From positions 1 through 5,313 of the forward strand of contig JALSGY010000070.1 in assembly GCA_026982515.1 (NCBI GenBank): a DNA stretch of 5,313 nucleotides, in the 5' to 3' direction. Source of the stretch: Paracoccaceae bacterium. Lineage in GTDB: Bacteria; Pseudomonadota; Alphaproteobacteria; Rhodobacterales; Rhodobacteraceae. Under the pieces are notes generated by a model, which did not search any database, was not told the DNA's origin, and saw only the letters and a program-made list of their open reading frames with translations. Position numbers and translations under genes: made by a program. Below are positions 1 through 4,435 of this stretch, in pieces (position 1 is the first letter of the stretch; each line of letters begins with the position of its first letter).

Positions 1-388
1 TCTCCAGCCCGATGCCCAGCGCCGTGCCAGGCAGCGCCGCGGCAATCGGCTTGCCGCCCTTGTTCGTCTTGGGGTCCATGCCGGCGCGTTCGATCTTGCG
101 CAGGATGCCGTGAATCTTCATCACCCCCTCGAACAGGCCCCGGGCCGGCTCGTCGCCTGCCTCGTCACGCATCCGGGCGATGATGTTGAGATCCATCCCC
201 CCCGCGAAACTGTCCTTGCCCGAGGTGATGACGATGCCCTTCACCGCATCGTCGCCCAGCGCCTCGTCAAGAAGGCCCTCAAGCTCGGCAAAGCCCTCCT
301 CGCTCATCACGTTCATGGATTTGCCGGGCACGTCCCAGGTGATGATGGCGACGCCGTCGTCGCCCTTGGTCATTGTGAAATCGGTCAT
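1..388 (-). CDS. fadJ: FadJ/FadB-type 3-hydroxyacyl-CoA dehydrogenase / enoyl-CoA hydratase, N-terminal part (partial)
   Basis: This is the start of a multifunctional beta-oxidation alpha subunit, which hydrates trans-2-enoyl-CoA and then oxidises 3-hydroxyacyl-CoA with NAD+. Only the first 129 residues are visible; the gene runs off the low-coordinate edge. The visible part is the crotonase-fold hydratase domain. SFAGGMDL (residues 60-67) matches the first oxyanion-hole segment, and KPIAAALPGTALGIGLE (113-129) matches the second segment around the active site. Glu129, the last whole codon in the window, aligns with the first catalytic Glu of crotonases (Glu144 of rat enoyl-CoA hydratase). 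The start at 388 has GGAGAG at 402-397 with 8 bases of spacing. Its ATGA overlaps the stop codon of the upstream cupin gene, which suggests translational coupling. The NAD-binding half lies outside the window, so a lone enoyl-CoA hydratase is not formally excluded. The GTALGIGLE variant and the adjacent thiolase favour FadJ. Confidence 0.88.
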   Translation of the reverse strand, partial: MTDFTMTKGDDGVAIITWDVPGKSMNVMSEEGFAELEGLLDEALGDDAVKGIVITSGKDSFAGGMDLNIIARMRDEAGDEPARGLFEGVMKIHGILRKIERAGMDPKTNKGGKPIAAALPGTALGIGLE

Positions 389-873
389 TGTTCCGTCTCT
401 CCGATCTGGTCAGCCGCCAGCGGGCTGCCGTCCTTGCGTGTGAACCTGGTGCCATTGGCATCGATGGTCACCATCATGTCGATGTCGCTGTAATGGGCGA
501 TTTCGGTTTCGGTGCGCGCGCCGACCACCAGGAAGGTCGCCGGCGCGTCGGTATCGTTTCTCAGATGATGGCCGTTGGTTTGCCCGGCCGGAAAGGCGGC
601 ACAATCGCCTGGCTCCATCCGGTGCTCTCCGGTATCGTCGATCAGGGTGCAGATACCTTCGGTCACCATCACGAACTCGTCCTGCTTCTCGTGCCAGTGG
701 CGCAGAGACGACAGCCCGCCCGGCTCCAGACGCACCAGATTGACGCCGAACTGCGACAGACCGCCGGCATCGCCGAGCCGCTGGATGGAACGCCCCCGGA
801 CCGCCTCGGCCAGCTTGCCCGGATAGATCGAACCGCCACGGCGCGGGATTTTCCCAAGATCCAGCTTCGCCAT
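385..873 (-). CDS. Single-domain cupin protein (COG3837-like)
   Basis: A 162-residue small beta-barrel protein of unknown substrate, probably cytosolic and metal-binding. Cupin motif 1 is exact: Gly53, five residues, His59-Trp-His61, four residues, Glu66, six residues, Gly73. Motif 2 follows as Gly89, Pro95-Ala-Gly97, His102/His103 and Asn106. The two His of motif 1, the Glu and one His of motif 2 are the usual metal ligands. The C-terminal tail has HYSDIDM and a late RKDGSPL segment, as I recall from uncharacterised single-domain proteobacterial cupins. Two adjacent ATG codons (876 and 873) could start it. I chose 873 because the GAGAGG stretch just upstream then sits about 5 bases away rather than 2. 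The 876 start would give an ATGA overlap with the thiolase stop; the 873 start shares one base with it. Its own stop overlaps fadJ. No enzyme of beta-oxidation is known to me to need this protein, so its role is open. Confidence 0.9.
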   Translation of the reverse strand: MAKLDLGKIPRRGGSIYPGKLAEAVRGRSIQRLGDAGGLSQFGVNLVRLEPGGLSSLRHWHEKQDEFVMVTEGICTLIDDTGEHRMEPGDCAAFPAGQTNGHHLRNDTDAPATFLVVGARTETEIAHYSDIDMMVTIDANGTRFTRKDGSPLAADQIGETEQ

Positions 874-2084
874 CATACCCTCTCGATGATGGTGGCAGCC
901 CCCATCCCCGAGGCGATGCACAGCGTGGCCAGCCCCACCTCCTTGTCCGAGCGCTCCAGCTCATCAAGCAGCGTGCCGATGATGATCGCCCCGGTCGCCC
1001 CCAGCGGATGACCCATGGCGATGGAGCCCCCATTGACGTTGACGATCCCCGGATCCACGTCGAAGGCCTGCTGGAAACGCAGGACGACGGCGGCGAAGGC
1101 CTCGTTGACCTCGAACAGGTCGATGTCGGAGATGTTCATCCCGCTTTCGGCCAGGATCTTCTGCGTCACCGGCACCGGGCCGGTCAGCATGATGGTGGGG
1201 TCGGTGCCGATCTTGGCGGTGGCGCGGATGCGGGCGCGCGGCTTCAGCCCGTATTTCTCGCCGAAGGCCTTGGAGCCCACCAGCACACCGGCGGCGCCAT
1301 CCACGATACCCGAGGAGTTGCCGGCGTGGTGCACATGCTCGATCTTCTCCAGATGCGGGTATTTCAGGATCGCCACCTGGTCGAAGCCGGGCATCACCTC
1401 TCCCATTTCCTTGAACGAGGGCTTGAGCGCGCCCAGCGACTGCATGTCGGTCTCGGGGCGCATGTGCTCGTCATGCTCCAGGATCGGCAGGCCGTTGATG
1501 TCTCGCACGGTGATGATCGAGCGGGCGAAACGACCGTCATCCCAGGCGGCCTTGGCCCGGCGCTGGCTTTCCACCGCCAGGGCATCCACCTGTTCGCGGG
1601 TAAAGCCGTATTCGGTGGCGATCAGATCGGCCGAAATACCCTGGGGCACGAAATAGACCTTCATCGCCAGCGAGGGATCCACCGCGATGGCCGCCCCGTC
1701 GCTGCCCATGGGCACCCGGCCCATCATTTCGACACCGCCGGCGATATAGGCCTCGCCCGCCCCGCCGCGCACCTGATTGGCGGCAAGGTTCACCGCCTCC
1801 ATTCCCGAGGCGCAGAACCGGTTGATGGACAGGCCGGGGATCGATTCGTCGAGGCCGGAGGCCAGCACCGCAGAACGCGCCAGGCAACCGCCCTGCTCGC
1901 CCACCTGGGTGACATTGCCCCAGATCACGTCCTCCACGGCATGGCCGTCAAGATGGTTGCGCTCCTTGAGGGCATCGAGCACCTGGGCGCTCAGGCGCAG
2001 GCTGGTGACTTCGTGCAGGGATCCGTCCTTGCGGCCCTTGCCGCGCGGGGTGCGCACGGCATCGTAGATATAGGCTTCGGTCAT
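873..2084 (-). CDS. Thiolase (acetyl-CoA C-acyltransferase), beta-oxidation type
   Basis: A complete 403-residue thiolase that cleaves 3-ketoacyl-CoA with CoA to release acetyl-CoA. The nucleophilic cysteine is Cys91 in NRFCASGMEA. GNSSGIVDGAA (255-265) is the CoA/substrate loop. NEAF (327-330), His359 in MGHPLGATG and the second catalytic cysteine Cys389 in LCIASGMG complete the active site. The last motif has Ala-Ser where many thiolases have Gly-Gly, but all catalytic residues are present. Length is normal for the family (about 390-405). The start at 2084 is fixed by a strong AAGGAGG at 2099-2093 with 8 bases of spacing. Its stop meets the start of the cupin gene, and fadJ follows, so thiolase and alpha subunit are probably made together as the FadA/FadB-type pair. 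A biosynthetic acetoacetyl-CoA thiolase (PhaA-like) is the main alternative. The fadJ and dehydrogenase neighbours favour a degradative role. Confidence 0.95.
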   Translation of the reverse strand: MTEAYIYDAVRTPRGKGRKDGSLHEVTSLRLSAQVLDALKERNHLDGHAVEDVIWGNVTQVGEQGGCLARSAVLASGLDESIPGLSINRFCASGMEAVNLAANQVRGGAGEAYIAGGVEMMGRVPMGSDGAAIAVDPSLAMKVYFVPQGISADLIATEYGFTREQVDALAVESQRRAKAAWDDGRFARSIITVRDINGLPILEHDEHMRPETDMQSLGALKPSFKEMGEVMPGFDQVAILKYPHLEKIEHVHHAGNSSGIVDGAAGVLVGSKAFGEKYGLKPRARIRATAKIGTDPTIMLTGPVPVTQKILAESGMNISDIDLFEVNEAFAAVVLRFQQAFDVDPGIVNVNGGSIAMGHPLGATGAIIIGTLLDELERSDKEVGLATLCIASGMGAATIIERV

Positions 2085-2092
2085 TTCTCGTT

Positions 2093-2099
2093 CCTCCTT
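2093..2099 (-). promoter_or_regulatory. Strong Shine-Dalgarno of the thiolase gene, overlapping the GST stop
   Basis: AAGGAGG read on the minus strand from 2099 to 2093, eight bases before the thiolase ATG at 2084. Its first A is the last base of the GST TGA stop codon (2101-2099). A ribosome finishing the GST gene therefore stops directly on this site, consistent with coupled translation. It is the best Shine-Dalgarno match in the window. Confidence 0.8.
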
Positions 2100-2734
2100 C
2101 AGGCCCGGTCGGCGGGCGAGCCGGGCATCAGATCATAGGGGTGTTTCCAGCCGGGCGTTTCGCTGATACGGGTCAGCCAGGCGTCGATATTGGGCCACTC
2201 GCTGCGCTCGAAACCGAAGGGTTCAGGGTAGTAGAGGTATCCGCAGCAGGCCAGATCAGCGAGGGTGAGCCGGCCACCGACGAGGTAGTCCCTGCCGGTC
2301 AGGGCGCGTTCCAGCGTGCCCAGGGCGGCCTGCACCCGGCCGTTGAGCCACCTGATCGCCTGCTGGGGGCGCTTCTCCTCGGGCAGGAAATTCATCATGA
2401 AGCGCAGCGAACCGGCCTGACCGGACATCTTGTGATTGTCCCAGAACATCCAGCGCAGGATCTCGCGCCGCTCGTCGGCGCTCTGGCCGCCCAGCTTTCC
2501 CGACTTGGAACTGACGTAATCCTGGATCACGCCGGACTGGCTGAGCTTGAGCTTGCCGTCGATCATCACCGGCACCTCGCCCATCTCGTTGAGTTCGAGA
2601 AACTCGGGGGTGCGGGTCTCGCCGTTGAAGAAATCGACGAAGACCGGCTCCCATTCGAGGCCGGAAAGCTCCAGCGTGATCGCCGCCTTGTAGGCATTGC
2701 CGCTTTCACCGAAGCAGTAGAGCTTGATCGTCAT
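2099..2734 (-). CDS. Glutathione S-transferase family protein
   Basis: A 211-residue protein with the two-domain cytosolic GST layout. The N-terminal thioredoxin-like domain (about 1-80) begins MTIKLYCFGESGNAYK, where Ser11 or Asn13 occupies the usual catalytic/thiol-stabilising turn. It has the cis-proline segment GEVPVM (Pro55) and the glutathione gamma-glutamyl-binding QSG at 66-68. The helical C-terminal domain carries the N-capping box LTLADLA (156-162) and ends with ETPGWKHPYDLMPG. The reading frame is open upstream to 2803, but that extension is basic, low-complexity and derived from the hairpin/repeat region. The ATG at 2734 with GGGAG about 7 bases upstream, followed by a typical GST beta-strand, is the better start. 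It is the first gene after the repeat-bearing gap and precedes thiolase by 14 bases. Its substrate is unknown; co-transcription suggests a link to acyl or thioester metabolism, but that is inference. Confidence 0.92.
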   Translation of the reverse strand: MTIKLYCFGESGNAYKAAITLELSGLEWEPVFVDFFNGETRTPEFLELNEMGEVPVMIDGKLKLSQSGVIQDYVSSKSGKLGGQSADERREILRWMFWDNHKMSGQAGSLRFMMNFLPEEKRPQQAIRWLNGRVQAALGTLERALTGRDYLVGGRLTLADLACCGYLYYPEPFGFERSEWPNIDAWLTRISETPGWKHPYDLMPGSPADRA

Positions 2735-2758
2735 CCTTCGTCTCCCTGGCTGACCGCG

Positions 2759-2779
2759 GCGGGGGCTTCGCGCCCCCGC
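2759..2779. repeat. Perfect GC-rich hairpin upstream of the GST gene
   Basis: GCGGGGGC (2759-2766) pairs perfectly with GCCCCCGC (2772-2779) around a 5-base loop, giving an 8-bp all-G/C stem. It lies 24 bases upstream of the GST start, just before its Shine-Dalgarno sequence. There is no T tract on either side, so a classic intrinsic terminator is not supported. It also precedes repeat core copy 1 and may be part of that element. In an mRNA coming from the upstream dehydrogenase gene it could slow decay or ribosomes. Confidence 0.7.
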
Positions 2780-2787
2780 ACCCCCGC

Positions 2788-2810
2788 GGAGTACTTGAAG
2801 CAAGATGAAG
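2788..2810 (+). repeat. Intergenic repeat core, copy 1
   Basis: GGAGTACTTGAAGCAAGATG followed by AAG on the plus strand. It matches copy 2 (2986-2964, minus strand) at 20 of 23 positions in opposite orientation. It is preceded by the hairpin at 2759-2779 and followed by a GAAGC...GCTTC inverted repeat (2807-2811 with 2822-2826). From memory, a GGAGTATTTG...CAAGATGAAG motif next to GC-rich hairpins is dispersed in Rhodobacteraceae intergenic DNA; I could not check this here. Confidence 0.7.
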
Positions 2811-2947
2811 CAGGGGCATCCGCTTCTTTGCGATTTGTTAAGCCTGCCGCGCGATCATCCCCGCCGCGCAACAGGCTGGAGAGCCGATGGGCGTGCAAGG
2901 TGAAGCCCCGCTCCGCCAGCTTCGGTATCCGGGCAGCATGGCGGGGC

Positions 2948-2963
2948 GGGGCGGACGCGCCCC
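2948..2963. repeat. Small hairpin next to repeat copy 2
   Basis: GGGGCG (2948-2953) pairs with CGCCCC (2958-2963) around a 4-base loop. It directly abuts repeat core copy 2. On the minus strand it follows the acyl-CoA dehydrogenase gene by about 75 bases, but no T run follows, so a terminator call is weak. Confidence 0.45.
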
Positions 2964-2986
2964 CTTCATCTTGCCGCAAATACTCC
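2964..2986 (-). repeat. Intergenic repeat core, copy 2 (inverted)
   Basis: Read on the minus strand it is GGAGTATTTGCGGCAAGATG followed by AAG, differing from copy 1 at three positions. It is bracketed by two small hairpins: CGGAG-GCG-CTCCG at 2990-3002 and GGGGCG-GACG-CGCCCC at 2948-2963. The copies lie 153 bases apart and face each other, so a transcript across both could in principle form a long-range stem. Confidence 0.7.
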
Positions 2987-2989
2987 CGC

Positions 2990-3002
2990 CGGAGGCGCTC
3001 CG
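2990..3002. repeat. Small hairpin on the other flank of repeat copy 2
   Basis: CGGAG (2990-2994) pairs with CTCCG (2998-3002) around the 3-base loop GCG. It lies three bases beyond the GGAG end of repeat core copy 2, in the same relative place as the larger hairpin beside copy 1. This supports a hairpin-core-hairpin unit. Confidence 0.4.
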
Positions 3003-3033
3003 CCCCATCGGCCCGTGTGAAACTCAAGGTATT

Positions 3034-3039
3034 CTCCTC
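3034..3039 (-). promoter_or_regulatory. Orphan Shine-Dalgarno overlapping the dehydrogenase stop
   Basis: GAGGAG (3039-3034, minus strand) overlaps the TGA stop (3040-3038) of the acyl-CoA dehydrogenase gene, the same arrangement as at the GST/thiolase junction. Six bases downstream is a TTG at 3027, not an ATG, and no recognisable gene follows. It may be the original ribosome-binding site of the next gene (perhaps GST), separated from it by insertion of the repeat DNA. It could also still start translation of the 98-codon frame that ends on the GST start. Confidence 0.4.
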
Positions 3040-4177
3040 ACAGCGATCGTGCGATCAGTTCCTTCATGATCTCGTTCGTGCCGCCATAGATGCGCTGAAC
3101 GCGGGCGTCCGTCCACATTTCCGCCACGTCGTATTCGGCCATGTAGCCGTAGCCGCCATGCAGCTGCACGCATTCGTCCAGTACCTCTCCCTGGGTGTCG
3201 GTGAGCCAGTACTTGGCCATGGCCGCCTTATCCACGGCAAGCCGGCCCTCCAGGTGCTCGGCGATGCACTCGTCGAGGAAGGCGCGGGCGACGGCGGTTT
3301 TCGTCTTGCATTCTGCCAGCTTGAAGCGGGTGTTCTGGAACCGGATGATCGGTCCGCCGAAGGCTTCGCGCTGCTTGCAGTAGGCGATGGTGCGTTCCAG
3401 GGCACCCTCCATCGCCCCCACCGCGCCGCAGCCGATGATCAGCCGTTCCTGCGGCAGCTGCTGCATCATCTGGGCAAAGCCCTGCCCCTCGGCGCCGCCC
3501 AGAAGGTTCTCGGGCGGGATTTCCACGTTGTCGAAGAACAGCTCCGAGGTATCGGCCGCGTGACAGCCGATCTTTTCAAGGTTCCGGCCGCGGGTAAAGC
3601 CCTCCGCGCCTTCGGTTTCGACCACCATCAGCGAGATGCCCTTCGCGCCCTCCTTCGGATCGGTCTTGGCGGCGACGATGATCAGGTTGGCATGCTGGCC
3701 GTTGGTGATGAAGGTCTTCTGGCCGCTCAGGCGGTAGGAGCCGCCCTCGCGCAGGGCGCGGGTCTTCAGGGCCTGAAGATCGGAGCCGCCGGAGGGCTCG
3801 GTCATGGCCAGGGCGCCGATGAGTTCGCCGGTGACCATCTTCGGCAGCCACCGCTTCTTCTGCTCTTCGGTACCGTAGGCGAGGATGTAATGGGCCACGA
3901 TGCCCGAGTGGATGCCATGGCCCCAGCTGGCCAGGTTGGCGCGGGTGGCCTCCATCAGGATCACCGCCTCGTGGCCGAAATCGCCCCCCGCACCGCCGTA
4001 TTCCTCGGGGATCGAGGGGCACAGCAGGCCCAGCTCGCCCGCCTGTGCCCAGGTTTCGATGTCCATCTGGCCCTGTCTGCGCCAGCGCTCGAAATGCGGG
4101 CGCCATTCCTCGTTGATGAACTTCGCCGTCATCTCCGCGAGCATCCGGTGCTCGTCGGTCATCCACCTGCTTTCCAT
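3038..4177 (-). CDS. Acyl-CoA dehydrogenase (isovaleryl/long-chain type catalytic base)
   Basis: A complete 379-residue FAD-dependent acyl-CoA dehydrogenase, which forms trans-2-enoyl-CoA and passes electrons to ETF. The usual order is visible: an N-terminal helical domain (about 1-120), a middle beta-domain with the FAD/substrate signature ALAMTEPSGGSD (122-133) and KTFITNG (154-160), and a C-terminal helical domain with QLHGGYGY (338-345) and RIYGGTNEI (362-370). In MCAD/SCAD-type enzymes the base is the Glu of YEGT; here that position is Gly. Glu244 in QERLII matches the helix-G Glu of isovaleryl-CoA and long-chain dehydrogenases, so it is the probable base. An in-frame ATG at 4162 (residue 6, before TDEHRM) is an alternative start. 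The 4177 start sits directly behind an eight-G run plus AG, so spacing favours neither clearly. It follows the small gene upstream by 16 bases. Substrate chain length or branching cannot be read from the sequence. Confidence 0.94.
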   Translation of the reverse strand: MESRWMTDEHRMLAEMTAKFINEEWRPHFERWRRQGQMDIETWAQAGELGLLCPSIPEEYGGAGGDFGHEAVILMEATRANLASWGHGIHSGIVAHYILAYGTEEQKKRWLPKMVTGELIGALAMTEPSGGSDLQALKTRALREGGSYRLSGQKTFITNGQHANLIIVAAKTDPKEGAKGISLMVVETEGAEGFTRGRNLEKIGCHAADTSELFFDNVEIPPENLLGGAEGQGFAQMMQQLPQERLIIGCGAVGAMEGALERTIAYCKQREAFGGPIIRFQNTRFKLAECKTKTAVARAFLDECIAEHLEGRLAVDKAAMAKYWLTDTQGEVLDECVQLHGGYGYMAEYDVAEMWTDARVQRIYGGTNEIMKELIARSL

Positions 4178-4193
4178 CTCCCCCCCCGTGTGC

Positions 4194-4406
4194 TCAGCGC
4201 TTGCGCGCTTCCAGCTCCGAATTGAACAGCCGCAACCGGTGCGCTAGCTTGTCGTGATCGATCACGCTGGAAAAGTTCTCGAACAGGAAGGAAAGCGCCT
4301 CGCCCTCGTCCAGCCCCGCCTCGCGGGCGAAGGCACGCAGGCGCCGATAGCCGTCTTCCGTCATCGCGACGGGAAAGCGGCGGGTCAGGCGGAAGCGTCT
4401 GGGCAT
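4194..4406 (-). CDS. Small ribbon-helix-helix-like protein, hypothetical
   Basis: A 70-residue basic protein. The frame is open further upstream, but the extension overlaps the upstream dehydrogenase gene and looks like out-of-frame translation. The ATG at 4406 has AGGAG six bases away and follows that gene's stop by 29 bases. Residues 10-46 fit a ribbon-helix-helix pattern: a short strand (RRFPVAM), helix A (TEDGYRRLRAFAREAG), a GLDE turn, then helix B (GEALSFLFENF). This resembles the strand-helix-AREMGL-helix plan I recall for plasmid CopG. The N-terminal MPRRFRLTRR is strongly basic, as for a DNA-contacting arm. The turn is acidic (DEGE) where RHH proteins usually have Ser/Lys/Arg contacting DNA, so DNA binding is not assured. 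The tail (about 50-70) is charged and probably helical. It sits between two acyl-CoA dehydrogenase genes, consistent with a local regulator or a small accessory protein. No function is established from sequence. Confidence 0.8.
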   Translation of the reverse strand: MPRRFRLTRRFPVAMTEDGYRRLRAFAREAGLDEGEALSFLFENFSSVIDHDKLAHRLRLFNSELEARKR

Positions 4407-4435
4407 CTCTCTCTCCTGTCTGTTCGCGCCTCGTC

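Larger units (their letters stand above)
2735..3037. other. 303-base gap with repeat units, no convincing gene
   Basis: This is the only long non-coding stretch. It holds two inverted copies of a 23-base repeat core, at least three GC-rich hairpins, and an orphan Shine-Dalgarno sequence just after the acyl-CoA dehydrogenase stop. A minus-strand frame is open from a TTG at 3027 to a TGA at 2733-2731. It contains codons rare in the neighbouring genes (TTA, ACA, AAT, several CAA/GAA/TTG) and simply reads through the repeats, so I do not call it a gene. A less GC-rich patch lies around 2822-2842 (TTCTTTGCGATTTGTTAAG on the plus strand). I could not assign a promoter there or elsewhere in the gap, nor a terminator with a T tract. 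Confidence 0.75.

Noticed and set aside
388..1011. Plus-strand and out-of-frame minus-strand open frames over the cupin region.
   Set aside because: The cupin frame holds both exact cupin motifs; the others are low-complexity Arg/Gly/His-rich shadows.
1008..2138. A 376-codon open frame on the plus strand opposite thiolase.
   Set aside because: It is antisense to a complete, motif-verified thiolase and is His/Gly/Asp-rich without domain signals; a complementary-strand shadow.
2759..2779. Intrinsic terminator after the dehydrogenase gene.
   Set aside because: The stem is strong, but neither strand has a T tract after it and it sits only 24 bases from the GST start. It is better viewed as part of the repeat unit.
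2735..2803. In-frame N-terminal extension of the GST gene up to 2803.
   Set aside because: It would add an Arg/Gly-rich stretch encoded by the hairpin, before a standard GST first strand. The ATG at 2734 has its own Shine-Dalgarno sequence.
2941..2956. GCGGGGCGGGGCGG as a short tandem repeat or G-quadruplex.
   Set aside because: There are only two or three G runs with short C interruptions, which is not enough for a quadruplex motif and is expected in GC-rich DNA.
2141..4225. A 694-codon open frame on the plus strand across GST, the gap and the second dehydrogenase.
   Set aside because: It lies antisense to two clear enzyme genes, has His/Gly/Ala/Leu-rich composition typical of complementary-strand reading in GC-rich coding DNA, and shows no recognisable domain.
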